64,000 nt of DNA from a bacterium. Its GTDB lineage: Bacteria; Verrucomicrobiota; Verrucomicrobiia; Limisphaerales; RI-55. The stretch covers positions 226,967 to 290,966 of the forward strand of contig WGOC01000017.1 in NCBI GenBank assembly GCA_016124235.1, given 5' to 3'. A model generated the notes under the pieces. It saw nothing but the letters and a program-made list of their open reading frames with translations. It did not search any database and was not told the origin of the DNA. Made by a program: the position numbers and the translations under genes. This document shows, one piece after another, positions 1 to 9,906 of this stretch (its first letter is position 1; every line of letters starts with the position of its first letter).

Positions 1-2175
1 GCGGCCTTGTTGACCGGAGATCCGGTGGACTGTGTCAACCCACTCTCCGGCGCAAACGGCGACGCCGAGTTCTCCCGCGGCAACACGGTGGTATCGATCG
101 TCGCCCCGTTTGGAATGACGACCTGGGCACCCCAAACTGATGGCAATGCTTCGCCATTCTACCAGGTGAAACACACCCAGTTCGAAGGAATCCGCGCCAA
201 CCATCAGCCGAGCATCTGGATCCGTGACTACGGTGATTTCCTCATCATGCCGGTGGTCGGCTCGTGGGAAGGTTCGCAGAAAGACCGCGCCTCGAAATTC
301 AGCCACGAGAAAGAGACCGCGCGGCCTTACTACTACGCGGTGGATCTCGAACGCTACCACACCCGGATCGAGCTGACGCCCACCGAACGCTGTGCGATGA
401 TGCAGTTCACTTTCCCGGACACCGACAAAGCTTCAATCGTATTCAACAACGAGGGGCCGGTCGAAACGACCTACGACTCCGGGAAACTTCAAATCCGCGG
501 CAAGGCGACCCACGTGACGTTCGGCGCACCCGGCGGATTCGGAATGTTCTTTGTCGCGCAATTCGAGCAGCCATTCGAATCAGTGGACGTGAATCTCGAC
601 GGCAAGATGACCACCGCTGCAGTTCATCTCGCCAATGTCCACGCAGGCAAACCGGTGGCGATGCGCATTGGCACCTCGTTCATCAGCTACGAACAAGCGG
701 TTCTGAATCTGCGCCGAGAGATTCCCAATTGGGATTTCACGGCCACGAAGGAGAAGTCGAAGGCCGCTTGGGCCGAAGAGCTCGCCCGCGTGGACATCAA
801 GGGCGCGTCGCCCCAACAGAAATCGACGTTTTACACAGCGCTCTATCGTTCGCTGCAGTTTCCCCGCATGTTTTACGAATTCGATGAGAACGGGAAACGG
901 GTGCATTACAGCCCGTTCGACAACGGCAAAATTCACGGAGGTCCGCTCTATACCGACAATGGCCTGTGGGACACCTTTCGCTCGGCGTTTCCATTCTTTG
1001 TTCTCTACACACCGGACCGTAGCGCCGACATTCTCGAAGGCTGGTTGAACGCCTACCGCGAGGGAGGAAGTCTGCCGGAATGGCCGAGCCCGGGCAACCG
1101 GCCGTGCATGATCGGCTCGCATGCGGACTCCATCTTTGCCGATGCGTGGGTGAAGGGCCTGCGCTCATTCGACCTCCAGGACGCGCACGCCGCAACCCTC
1201 AAGGATGCGATGAAAAGCGAACCCTGGGCGGGCCGCGACCACGTCGAGGATTACGTCAAGCTCGGCTACGTCCCGGCAGACAAGCGCAAGGATGCCGCCA
1301 CGTCGTGCACGCTTGAATATGCCTACGACGACTTTTGCGTTGGCTTGTTGGCGAAGGCCGCCGGCAAAGAGGACATCGCGAAGGAAATGTTCAAACGCGC
1401 GAAGAATTACGAGAACGTCTGGGATCCGAAGACCGGTTTCATGCGCGGGAAATTGGCTGATGGCAGCTGGCAGGAGCCGTTCGATCCGCTCGCGTGGGGC
1501 GGCGCTTACGTCGAGGGCAATGCCTGGCAGTGGTTGTGGTCGGTCCAGCAGGATCCCTACGGATTGATGAAATTACTCGGCGGCCGCGACGGCATGGCCA
1601 AGAAACTGGACGAGTTGCTGACGATGCCAAGCACCACCGTGGTCGGCGGCTACGGTCACGTGATTCATGAAATGCGCGAAGTCGAATACGCGAAGATGGG
1701 CCAGTATGCCCACATCAACGAGCCCGATCATCACGTGCTGTATTTCTACGATTTTGTCGGCCAGCCTTGGAAAACGCAGCACGCGGTCCGCCGGGTCATG
1801 GACGAACTCTACAATCAGGATGGAATGGTTGGAGACGAGGACACGGGCGAGATGTCGGCGTGGTATGTGTTCAACGCCGCCGGGTTTTATCCATTCTGCC
1901 CCGGCACACCGTGCTACCTGATCGGCAGCCCGTTGTTCAAGGAAACCGTCATTCACCTCGAAAATGGCAAGACCTTCACCGTCGGCGCTGACAACAACAG
2001 CCCCGAGAATCAATACATTCAGTCCGCGCGGCTTAACGGCAAACCGTTCACCAAAACCTGGCTGACTCATGACGCCATCACCGCCGGCGGCTTGCTCGAA
2101 TTCGAAATGGGGCCCAAGCCCAGCGAGAACTGGGGCAGCGGTGAAGACGACGCGCCGCCGAATTATTTTCCGTGA
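1..2175 (+). CDS. GH92 alpha-mannosidase, 5'-partial
   Basis: Exo-acting, calcium-dependent alpha-mannosidase of glycoside hydrolase family 92, which usually trims alpha-linked mannose from N-glycans or mannans outside the cytoplasm. The frame is open from base 1, so the signal peptide and first few tens of residues lie outside the window; the 724 codons seen are close to the usual length of about 750. Family blocks visible in order are DPVDCVNPLSG, NGLWDTFRSAFPF, YVEGNAWQWLW, GGYGHVIHEM, NEPDHHVLY, GDEDTGEMSAW and YLIGSPLF. By remembered comparison with Bacteroides GH92 enzymes, Glu505 (counted from the first codon here) in YVEGNAW is the likely general acid and Asp612/Asp614 in GDEDTG the base pair. 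The next gene, an SGNH hydrolase, begins about 80 bases downstream, so the two may be co-transcribed. Confidence 0.93.
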   Translation, partial: AALLTGDPVDCVNPLSGANGDAEFSRGNTVVSIVAPFGMTTWAPQTDGNASPFYQVKHTQFEGIRANHQPSIWIRDYGDFLIMPVVGSWEGSQKDRASKFSHEKETARPYYYAVDLERYHTRIELTPTERCAMMQFTFPDTDKASIVFNNEGPVETTYDSGKLQIRGKATHVTFGAPGGFGMFFVAQFEQPFESVDVNLDGKMTTAAVHLANVHAGKPVAMRIGTSFISYEQAVLNLRREIPNWDFTATKEKSKAAWAEELARVDIKGASPQQKSTFYTALYRSLQFPRMFYEFDENGKRVHYSPFDNGKIHGGPLYTDNGLWDTFRSAFPFFVLYTPDRSADILEGWLNAYREGGSLPEWPSPGNRPCMIGSHADSIFADAWVKGLRSFDLQDAHAATLKDAMKSEPWAGRDHVEDYVKLGYVPADKRKDAATSCTLEYAYDDFCVGLLAKAAGKEDIAKEMFKRAKNYENVWDPKTGFMRGKLADGSWQEPFDPLAWGGAYVEGNAWQWLWSVQQDPYGLMKLLGGRDGMAKKLDELLTMPSTTVVGGYGHVIHEMREVEYAKMGQYAHINEPDHHVLYFYDFVGQPWKTQHAVRRVMDELYNQDGMVGDEDTGEMSAWYVFNAAGFYPFCPGTPCYLIGSPLFKETVIHLENGKTFTVGADNNSPENQYIQSARLNGKPFTKTWLTHDAITAGGLLEFEMGPKPSENWGSGEDDAPPNYFP

Positions 2176-2252
2176 TTTCGACGCGGCATCACTCCTCAAA
2201 ATCAAAAACCGTCCGTATTGAACTGATCGTTCCGCTCCCAACTCCAACAACC

Positions 2253-3521
2253 GTGAAACCCACCCGCATTCTCCTCGTCCTCGCTGCGCTGGCCGCCAGT
2301 CCCATCGTGTCGCGCGCCGCAGACAATCCTGCGCTTCAATCCGGTGATTACATCGCCATCTGCGGCGACTCCATCACGGAACAAAAAATTTACTCGGCGT
2401 TCCTTGAGGAGTACTTCCTCGCCTGCCAACCGGCGACGAAACTCGAGGCGTCGCAATTCGGTTGGGGCGGAGAGACTTCATGGGGTTTTCTAGCGCGGAT
2501 GAAAAACGATGTGTTCCCCTTCGCGCCGAATGTCGCCACATTGTGTTACGGCATGAACGACGGCGATTACCGCGTGCCGGATCCCGCGCGAGTGGAAAAA
2601 TACCGCGCCGCGTTGACGGAAGTTGTGCAGAACTTCAAAAAGGCGGGCGTGCGGGAAATCGTCGTAGGCTCGCCCAGTCCGGTGGATTCCACCTCGTTCA
2701 AAGGTGTCTGGTTTCACCCGCCAATCACTCCTGACCAATACAACGAGACGCTGGAAGGCCTGACGGCCACCGCGAAAAAGGTCGCCGCCAACGAGGACGT
2801 GCGGTTCGCCAACATCCACGCTGAAGGCCTGCGTGTGATGCAGGCGATGAAGGAAAAATACGGCACGAATTATCTGCTCTTCGGTGACGAAGGCATCCAC
2901 CCGAAGGAAGCCGGCCATCTCGTGATGACGTACGCCTTTCTCAAGGCGCTCGGTTGCGACGGCACCATCGGCACGATCACCTTGGACTTAGGCGCAGGGA
3001 AGGCCACCGCAACTGAGGGCCACAAAATTGTTTCCGCCTCCGATGGAACGGTCACCGTCAAGTCATCCCGCTATCCCTTCTGCTTTTATGGCGATCCGTC
3101 GAAACCAAACGCCACCACCGGCGTCATCGAGTTTCTCCCATTCAACCAGGACTTCAACCGGTTCATGTTGGTGGTGCGCAACCCACCCGCAGGAGCCACG
3201 CGTCTGAAAGTGACCTGGGGCAAGGACACAAAAGAGTTCCCGGTCGACCAACTTGAAAACGGAATCAACCTCGCGGCTGAGTTTCTCGACAATCCCTTTT
3301 CTGAACCGTTCCGGAAGGTGCAGGAGGCCGTTCTGCGGCAGCAACGCTACGAAACGCCGATGGTGAAAGAGCTGCTCCACTCCGTTCCCGACTGGAAACA
3401 AAATGGCGTCAACGGCTCCAACAAACTTGTGAAGGAACTCGTGCGGATGGACGCCAACCTCCGCGAAGCCGCCGGCAAAAGTGTCGTGCCGGTGACGCAC
3501 GAGATTCACATTAGCGACTGA
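2253..3521 (+). CDS. Secreted SGNH/GDSL hydrolase
   Basis: Extracytoplasmic esterase-type hydrolase, of the kind often paired with polysaccharide-degrading enzymes to remove acyl groups; the substrate cannot be read from sequence. I place the start at GTG 2253, which gives a signal peptide (positive start, then LLVLAALAASPIV, cleavage near SRAAD); an upstream in-frame GTG at 2172 would overlap the mannosidase gene and put a non-hydrophobic leader first. SGNH blocks are complete: GDSITE (Ser40), GWGGETSWGF (Gly), GMNDGDY (Asn) and DEGIHPKEAGH (Asp and His). The C-terminal 150 residues after the catalytic His form an extra region of unknown role. Its position after a GH92 gene suggests a shared role in glycan breakdown. 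Confidence 0.85.
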   Translation: MKPTRILLVLAALAASPIVSRAADNPALQSGDYIAICGDSITEQKIYSAFLEEYFLACQPATKLEASQFGWGGETSWGFLARMKNDVFPFAPNVATLCYGMNDGDYRVPDPARVEKYRAALTEVVQNFKKAGVREIVVGSPSPVDSTSFKGVWFHPPITPDQYNETLEGLTATAKKVAANEDVRFANIHAEGLRVMQAMKEKYGTNYLLFGDEGIHPKEAGHLVMTYAFLKALGCDGTIGTITLDLGAGKATATEGHKIVSASDGTVTVKSSRYPFCFYGDPSKPNATTGVIEFLPFNQDFNRFMLVVRNPPAGATRLKVTWGKDTKEFPVDQLENGINLAAEFLDNPFSEPFRKVQEAVLRQQRYETPMVKELLHSVPDWKQNGVNGSNKLVKELVRMDANLREAAGKSVVPVTHEIHISD

Positions 3522-3579
3522 TTCGACCAGATTCGCCATCGAGGCTTGCGTTGACGGTCGATCGTCCTAGGTTCAATTC

Positions 3580-4737
3580 ATGATCTCCAAAGGCTCGCTC
3601 TTCGCATTCGTCGCGACCAGCGTCGTTCTTGGTTGCGGAACATCGGCGTTCGGTCAAAACGCCGCGCCACTCTATCGGAAGGCGTTCCGATATGAGCAGC
3701 GGTTGCAAAAGGAGTTTCCCGACCAGGCGCGCCGGTTTGAGGTGTGGAAGAAAGTGATGCAAAAACGGGATTTCGACGAAGAGGCCCGCCGCTATCTGGA
3801 TGCAATCGCTCCCGAATTGGATCAGGCGGTAGCCGCATCGAAAATGCCGACGTGTCGCTGGAACGAGGATTTCTATCAGGGCTATGTGATGTCGGTCGCC
3901 AAATGCAAGAGTCTGGCAAAGGTGTTGATCGCCCGTATGATTCTTCGTTCCAAGGATGGAGAGATCGACGGTGGGCTCGCGGATTTCATGGCGGTGATCC
4001 GGATGAGCGACCAATTCGAGGGCGAATACCGGTCAACCATCGGACTTATCTTGAAACGGGAAACGCAATGGCAAGTGATCCAGGAATACGCGAAGGTTCT
4101 GCCCCAAAAAAACCAAGCCGCGCTAATCCGCCTGACGGACTTCTGGTCGCAGCATCAATCTGATTACCAATGGGAACTGGGGGATTCTCTTCGCGAAGAG
4201 ACGCATCGGACATTTGCCGAAATTCAAAAGCAACTGACCAACGGGCGTGCTGTTTCAGACATCAAAAAGTGGATGCTTGAATCGGGCGGATTCAACACAA
4301 AGGCGCCCTTGCTGGAAGCCGCGAACGCCAAGGCGGATTTGGAGCCGGTACTGCAGAAATTGCAAACCCAATGCCTGCGCATCGCCGACGTTTTGGATCA
4401 ACAAGACGTCGATCGATTCAATGAAGAACTTCGAACCTACATGAACGATTATGCGGGCACGCCGGTGGCTCGTGCCGGTTGGTTCGCCATGGCAAACGAC
4501 GGGGCCAACAGTCTGCGCATTGTTTACGAGAAGGCCAAGATGACCGAGATCGCCACCGCGATGTTTGATTTGGCGGTGAAGCGCTCCTTGAACGGCGACG
4601 CGGCGTTGGAATCCGTCAAGGACCCTGCCACCGGTCGTCGGTTCATCGTTCGGCCGACGGAGGCGGGTTACCTTATTGAATCGGCGTTTGCTGGAAGGAA
4701 GAAGCCCATCCAACTGCAAGTCGGCGACGCGCGCTGA
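3580..4737 (+). CDS. Secreted protein of unknown function
   Basis: I do not recognise a named family. The 385-residue product starts with a likely signal peptide (FAFVATSVVLGCGTSAFGQ), so it is probably periplasmic or, if Cys19 were used as a lipobox, an envelope lipoprotein, although the residues around it fit a lipobox poorly. The rest is charged and mostly helical by composition. The C-terminus (VKDPATGRRFIVRPTEAGYLIES) resembles the end of secreted PVC-bacterial proteins that finish with a DPFTGKPL-type block; that resemblance is from memory. It stands 58 bases after the SGNH hydrolase gene and 135 bases before the sulfatase on the same strand. Confidence 0.7.
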   Translation: MISKGSLFAFVATSVVLGCGTSAFGQNAAPLYRKAFRYEQRLQKEFPDQARRFEVWKKVMQKRDFDEEARRYLDAIAPELDQAVAASKMPTCRWNEDFYQGYVMSVAKCKSLAKVLIARMILRSKDGEIDGGLADFMAVIRMSDQFEGEYRSTIGLILKRETQWQVIQEYAKVLPQKNQAALIRLTDFWSQHQSDYQWELGDSLREETHRTFAEIQKQLTNGRAVSDIKKWMLESGGFNTKAPLLEAANAKADLEPVLQKLQTQCLRIADVLDQQDVDRFNEELRTYMNDYAGTPVARAGWFAMANDGANSLRIVYEKAKMTEIATAMFDLAVKRSLNGDAALESVKDPATGRRFIVRPTEAGYLIESAFAGRKKPIQLQVGDAR

Positions 4738-4872
4738 GTTGACGTTTAAGGAGTATCACGCTTTCACACGACAAGGTGTCATCAGTAATCCTGTCCACGG
4801 CCACCGGACTTTGATGGTTGCGCGACCCAGCCATACGCGGTGTAGTTCCCGGAACCCTGTTTGATTGACCCG

Positions 4873-6300
4873 ATGATCGCCTTATTTCGCCGCCTCGCCG
4901 CCTGTTTGCTGGTATCCGGAATCTGCCCCTTCGTTTCGTCCGCCGCTTCCGCCAGACCAAACATCCTGTTCATCTTCGCCGACGACCAGTGTTACGAAAC
5001 GATCGGCGCGCTGGGCTTGACAGACATCGAGACTCCGAACCTTGACCGACTGGTCCATTCCGGCACGACGTTCACGCATGCCTACAACATGGGTTCGTGG
5101 CAGGGGGCCGTTTGCGTGGCGAGCCGGACGATGCTGAACACCGGACGCTTTCTTTGGCGTGCGCACGCGGTTGAACCAAAGCTCAAGGAAGAGGCCGCGG
5201 CCGGGCGTCTGTGGGGACAACTCATGAAAGCTGCGGGATACGAAACCTACATGACCGGCAAGTGGCATGTGCAAATTCCCGCGCCGCAGATTTTTGACCA
5301 TGTAACCCATGTGCGCCCCGGCATGCCGAAGGACACGAAGGCCGGTTATCAACGGCCGATCGAGGGCCAGCCCGATCCATGGTCACCGTACGATCCAAAA
5401 TTTGGTGGACACTGGGCCGGGGGCAAACACTGGGCGGAAGTACTGGCCGATGACGGCGAATCGTATTTGGCGAACGCGGCGAAATCGGACAAACCGTTCT
5501 TCATGTATCTCGCGTTCAACTCCCCGCACGATCCGCGTCAATCGCCGAAGAAGTTTGTCGACATGTATCCGCCGAGCCGCATCAAAGTGCCAAAGAATTT
5601 CCTGCCCGAGTACCCATACATGGAGGGCATGGGCGCAGGCAAACGTTTGCGCGATGAACAACTCGCGCCGTGGCCACGAACGGAATACGCCATCAAAGTT
5701 CATCGTGGCGAATACTACGCGATGATCACGCACTTTGACGTGCAGATCGGCAAACTACTGGATGCGCTCAAGGCCACCGGCAAGGCGGACAACACCTACA
5801 TCTTTTTCACGGCGGATCACGGGCTTGCCGTTGGACATCACGGCTTGCTCGGCAAACAAAACATGTATGAGGACAGTTTGCGCCCGCCGTTGATCGTGGT
5901 CGGGCCCGGCATACCCAAGGGCAAACGCGTGGATGCCCGTGTTTATCTGCAGGACATCATGCCGACGACGCTTGAACTGGCCGGCGCCGCCAAGCCCGAT
6001 TACGTCGAGTTCAACAGTTTGCTGCCGTTGATCCACGGCGACAAGTCACAGCAATACGAAGAAATCTACGGCGCCTATTTGAAGGGCCGTCAACGAGCCA
6101 TCATCAAGGGTGACTACAAACTGATCCACTACCCGGCGATCAACGTCTATCGATTGTACAATCTGAAATCCGATCCGATGGAGATGCACGACCTGATCAA
6201 CGAATTGGACGATGCGGGCGAAGTCAATGCGCTCAAGGTCGCGCTCGCCAAACTGGAGAAGAAGATGGACGATCCCTTGGTAGATGCGACCGCACGTTGA
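4873..6300 (+). CDS. Secreted type I sulfatase (formylglycine-dependent)
   Basis: Arylsulfatase-type hydrolase that removes sulfate esters, presumably from sulfated sugars, after export. The ATG at 4873 is preferred over the in-frame TTG at 4861 because it gives a compact signal peptide (LFRRLAACLLVSGICPFVSSA). Right after it come the metal-binding block PNILFIFADDQ and, at Cys81-Arg85, CVASRTMLNTGR, the site where a maturase converts Cys to formylglycine; it is the C-x-A-x-R variant rather than the common C-x-P-x-R. Further family signals are GKWH, FTADHGLAVGHHGLLGK and the late YRLYNLKSDPMEMHDL block. The length (475 residues) is normal for the family. No maturase gene is in the window. Substrate unknown. 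Confidence 0.9.
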   Translation: MIALFRRLAACLLVSGICPFVSSAASARPNILFIFADDQCYETIGALGLTDIETPNLDRLVHSGTTFTHAYNMGSWQGAVCVASRTMLNTGRFLWRAHAVEPKLKEEAAAGRLWGQLMKAAGYETYMTGKWHVQIPAPQIFDHVTHVRPGMPKDTKAGYQRPIEGQPDPWSPYDPKFGGHWAGGKHWAEVLADDGESYLANAAKSDKPFFMYLAFNSPHDPRQSPKKFVDMYPPSRIKVPKNFLPEYPYMEGMGAGKRLRDEQLAPWPRTEYAIKVHRGEYYAMITHFDVQIGKLLDALKATGKADNTYIFFTADHGLAVGHHGLLGKQNMYEDSLRPPLIVVGPGIPKGKRVDARVYLQDIMPTTLELAGAAKPDYVEFNSLLPLIHGDKSQQYEEIYGAYLKGRQRAIIKGDYKLIHYPAINVYRLYNLKSDPMEMHDLINELDDAGEVNALKVALAKLEKKMDDPLVDATAR

Positions 6301-6417
6301 TCTTCCTTTGTGAACGCTGTAATCGATCCCACCAATCGAATCGCCGGGCTGCCAACGGTCCGCGCGCGCCAGTCCAGCCGGCAACCCTTTCTCACCGGCG
6401 CTTAATTCCATCGCGTT

Positions 6418-8964
6418 ATGGCGGTCCAAGCATGGCGTTTACGGTCTTTGTTGTGGGAATTCGTTTCGCGTCGTTTGTTTTCAAATTTGATGATCGTCGC
6501 TGCCACGGTGGCGATCAGCCCGACCTCTTCCGCCCAGTATAATCCCTACGAGCAGATTCACAGTTTTGGGAACGTCGATCAAATGGCGGCACATCCCACC
6601 GCGCCGTTGTTGGAAGGCAGCGACGGAGTGCTTTACGGCACCGCATACACCGCGGGATCGGGCGACGTCGGTGCCGTGTTTCGCGTGAACAAGGATGCCT
6701 CGGGATTCAAGGTGCTCCGGGCGTTTTCGGAAATCGGCGGCGACGCACAGAACCCCGCGGCCGGCCTCGTCGAAAACAGCGTCGGTTTGCTGTACGGCAC
6801 GACCATCGCCGGCGGAATGTTCGCCAGTGGAACCGTGTTCAAGATCGCCAAAGACGGCAGCAGCTATGAAGTCCTGCACAGCTTCCCCGCGTTCGCCGGC
6901 GACGGGAAAATCCCTTACGGCGGAATGATAATCGGCGACGGCGGTACGCTTTACGGGACCACGAGTCGCGGCGGCCCGAACGACGCCGGCACCGTGTTCA
7001 AGATCAACCCGGACGGGACCGGTTACGCCGTTCTGCGGCCGTTCTACTCGACGAACCTAAATGGAGCGTATCCGCAGGCGGCGTTGCTCCACGGCAGCGA
7101 TGGACTGTTGTACGGCACCACTTTCGGTGGCGGGCAGACCGGTGTCGGCACGGTATTTCGACTTAATACCGGCGGGACCAATTACGTCGTATTGCATTCG
7201 TTCACCGGCACCAACAGCGACGGCGCAAATCCCCGGGACGCCTTGATCGAAGGGCGTGATGGTCTGATCTACGGCACGACGGAGAACGGGGGTGAAAACG
7301 GCTTCGGCGCGATCTTCAGATTGAGCAAGGATGGTTCAAATTATTCGGTCATCCATAGTTTTGACCGTGCAGGCAGCAGCGGCGTCGTGCCCGGTGCACC
7401 GTTGTTTGAAGGCCAGGACGGAACGCTTTACGGCACCGCCAGTTCCGGCGGTGACAACGGTGCCGGCACCGTGTTCCGACTCAACCACGACGGAAGCGGC
7501 TTCAGCGTTTTGCACAGCTTTTCGTTTGCCGCGGACGATGCCATCAATCCTAACGCCGCGCTCATCCAAGCTCGTGATGGCCTGTTTTACAGCACGGCAT
7601 CCGGCGGCGGACCAAGTGGTGACGGCGCGATTTTTCGAGTGGCGGGTGACGGTACGCAGTACGAAATCACACACACCTTCTCAAACACCGGTGGTGACGG
7701 ACGGTTTATTTTGGCATCGATCGCTGTGCCGTCGGATGGCCAACTCTACGGCACCACCCAACTCGGTGGCCGAAACGGGCAGGGTGCGATTTACAAGCTC
7801 GCGCGAGATGGAAATGGCTATGCAATCATTCACAGTTTCGGCGGCAGCGCCGGTGATGGCGCCGAACCACACGCCACCCTGACTTACGGGCCGGGCGGCA
7901 TGCTGTTTGGAACGACCTATCTGGGTGGCGCCAACGATGCGGGCACCCTGTTTAAAATCAAAACCGACGGGAGCGGTTACACGGTGCTCCATGACTTTCT
8001 CGGGGCCGCATTGGACGGTGGAAAACCTGAGGCTCAATTGATCGTGACCCTCGACGGCTTGGTTTGCGGCACCACCGCCGGCGGAGGCACGGACGACTTT
8101 GGAACAGTTTTCAGATTGGATTCCAACGGTGGAAACTATTCGATTCTTCATCAATTCCCGGCCGGAAACAATGACGGCAAATATCCGGAAAGTGGTTTGA
8201 CGACGAATGGCCAGGGCGCGTTTTTTGGCACCACGGCAAACGGAGGTGCGTTCGGAGCCGGGACCGTATTTCGCATCAATACCGACGGTTCAAATTACCA
8301 AACGCTGCACGACTTCAATACCAACGAAGCCGATGGCATCATCCCCAAAGGGACAATCCTGCTTGGTTCGGATGGATGGCTGTATGGCATGACGCGCTAC
8401 GGGGGTGCGAACGGGTTGGGCATGATCTATCGGCTCCAACAAGACGGTGGTGGCTACGCCCAACTCCGCAGTTTTTCCGCATCCGATGGAAACGCCGCCA
8501 CGCCTGAAGCCGGTTTGGCGGAAGGGCCGGATGGCGCACTCTACGGCATGACCTACAATCGCGGCGGCACCATCTTCCGGATGAATAAAGACGGTTCCGG
8601 CTTTACGATTCGACACGTCTTCACGAGCGGAACAGGCGACGGCGTTTACCCGGTTGCGCAAATGATCAACGGACCCGACGGTCTCTTATACGGCACCACT
8701 GAATTTGGCGGCGCGGTGGGTTTCGGCACCATCTTTCGGATATCGCTCGATACGTTGTTTGCACCGCACCTTTCGAACAGCGGAACATTCAGCGCGAGTT
8801 TTGTTGGCAAACCGGGCATGAAATGGTCGATCCAACGGGCGCAATCCGTTTCTGGTCCATGGAATGGGATTGGATCATTGACGCCAAACAGTGCGGGACT
8901 TGGGCAACTAACCGATACAAATCCCCCCACGCAACGATCGTTTTATCGGATGGTTTTTCCGTGA
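6418..8964 (+). CDS. Exported gloeo/verruco (GloVer) repeat protein
   Basis: Large exported protein built almost entirely from the TIGR03803 'gloeo/verruco' repeat. I count 14 copies of a unit of about 53 residues with the core LYGTTxxGGxxGxGTVFR followed by DGxxYxVLHSF; the array spans roughly residues 50-790 and most likely folds as a beta-propeller-like or solenoid structure. A signal sequence is visible (LMIVAATVAISPTSSAQ). The last 60 residues (KWSIQRAQSVSGPW to FYRMVF) match a small C-terminal module common on exported verrucomicrobial proteins. Copies 7, 10, 12 and 13 carry altered cores (YSTA, CGTT, YGMT). The function of this repeat is not established; surface or matrix location is an inference. 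Confidence 0.9.
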   Translation: MAVQAWRLRSLLWEFVSRRLFSNLMIVAATVAISPTSSAQYNPYEQIHSFGNVDQMAAHPTAPLLEGSDGVLYGTAYTAGSGDVGAVFRVNKDASGFKVLRAFSEIGGDAQNPAAGLVENSVGLLYGTTIAGGMFASGTVFKIAKDGSSYEVLHSFPAFAGDGKIPYGGMIIGDGGTLYGTTSRGGPNDAGTVFKINPDGTGYAVLRPFYSTNLNGAYPQAALLHGSDGLLYGTTFGGGQTGVGTVFRLNTGGTNYVVLHSFTGTNSDGANPRDALIEGRDGLIYGTTENGGENGFGAIFRLSKDGSNYSVIHSFDRAGSSGVVPGAPLFEGQDGTLYGTASSGGDNGAGTVFRLNHDGSGFSVLHSFSFAADDAINPNAALIQARDGLFYSTASGGGPSGDGAIFRVAGDGTQYEITHTFSNTGGDGRFILASIAVPSDGQLYGTTQLGGRNGQGAIYKLARDGNGYAIIHSFGGSAGDGAEPHATLTYGPGGMLFGTTYLGGANDAGTLFKIKTDGSGYTVLHDFLGAALDGGKPEAQLIVTLDGLVCGTTAGGGTDDFGTVFRLDSNGGNYSILHQFPAGNNDGKYPESGLTTNGQGAFFGTTANGGAFGAGTVFRINTDGSNYQTLHDFNTNEADGIIPKGTILLGSDGWLYGMTRYGGANGLGMIYRLQQDGGGYAQLRSFSASDGNAATPEAGLAEGPDGALYGMTYNRGGTIFRMNKDGSGFTIRHVFTSGTGDGVYPVAQMINGPDGLLYGTTEFGGAVGFGTIFRISLDTLFAPHLSNSGTFSASFVGKPGMKWSIQRAQSVSGPWNGIGSLTPNSAGLGQLTDTNPPTQRSFYRMVFP

Positions 8965-9012
8965 TTTGTTTTTACATGGTGCTTTAGGGTCTCGCCAACA
9001 AGGACAGCATCA

Positions 9013-9906
9013 ATGCGAATTCGTAAGTGTTTGGCAAAATCGATGAAAGATACGCAACCGCGAATTTGTCCACAGGTTATCCTCCAAATGTTGTTGCCAT
9101 TACTGATTATTCTTTCGGGATGTGAGAACTCCCGAAACGACAGCGTCGAGAAGAAATCGCAAAGTCAGCAGCGCAAGGAAAAGCCGATTTCCGTTGCGGA
9201 CTTGTCAAGTTCGCTAATACCGGGAATGACCATGGAGGAAACTATATCCAAATTGGGGCGACCCCGTTCCGAATTCCGAGAGAATGACAACATCCGGGAA
9301 TTGGACTTCATTCGTGACGTCGGGGGCATTCCCGTTCAGGGCAACGAAAGAGTCATTGGCTTCAAAGTGAGATTTGTCAGCTACCGATTGACCAACTGGA
9401 CACTAATCGTTGTCGATAGCGATACGATTTCAAATAGATTGTATTCGATGGAACCGCCCCCCTCGTTTCGAAAGGAATTAATTGTCGCGAGTAGAATAGA
9501 AACAGAAACGAAGACGGAAAGTAAAACGACGAATGCTCCGGCAAATCTTCCGTCAAGTTCACGGCCAGATTTGCCCATCCTAGAGGGAGCCGACGTACCA
9601 CTTGCCATCTTCGAAATGCCAGCCGGTACCACCAAATCTCGCAGCTCTGTTCAGTCAAAAATCGAGCAATTGCGGCCGAATCTCACGATTACAGCGGCAA
9701 AGATTTACACGGTTGGTGACCGAAAAGGTGATGTTCAGCTCGCTGTGGAACTGGACTCAAACGAGCTTGATCGCTTTTCACATTTTGTGGATCAGAATCT
9801 TGGAAAAGTCGTGGTCTTCACACAGAAAGGGATCCCCGTCTCGACGGTGAAGTTTGAGCAACCCATGACTTATTACAAATTTGATTTACCCCTAAACGTC
9901 AGGTAG
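9013..9906 (+). CDS. Lipoprotein with BamE/OmlA-like segment
   Basis: Probable envelope lipoprotein: a hydrophobic stretch (ILQMLLPLLIILSGC) ends in a lipobox with Cys37. ATG 9013 is preferred because AAGGA lies about 8-12 bases upstream; ATG 9043 would give a more usual leader length and remains possible. After a charged linker, residues about 65-110 contain SLIPGMTMEETISKLGRP, the pattern seen in SmpA/OmlA/BamE domains (GMT..E....LG.P). The second half (about 190-297) is not recognised. The AT-richer base use in this gene differs from its neighbours, which may indicate transfer. It stands alone between the GloVer gene and a convergent ankyrin gene. Confidence 0.65.
   Translation: MRIRKCLAKSMKDTQPRICPQVILQMLLPLLIILSGCENSRNDSVEKKSQSQQRKEKPISVADLSSSLIPGMTMEETISKLGRPRSEFRENDNIRELDFIRDVGGIPVQGNERVIGFKVRFVSYRLTNWTLIVVDSDTISNRLYSMEPPPSFRKELIVASRIETETKTESKTTNAPANLPSSSRPDLPILEGADVPLAIFEMPAGTTKSRSSVQSKIEQLRPNLTITAAKIYTVGDRKGDVQLAVELDSNELDRFSHFVDQNLGKVVVFTQKGIPVSTVKFEQPMTYYKFDLPLNVR

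Noticed and set aside
6541..8720. Regular repeats that could suggest a CRISPR array
   Set aside because: They are about 160 bases apart, diverged, and in frame; they encode the GloVer protein repeats.
9377..9658. 93-codon minus-strand frame with a hydrophobic stretch
   Set aside because: Antisense inside the lipoprotein gene; the Phe/Leu run reflects the complementary Lys/Glu codons.
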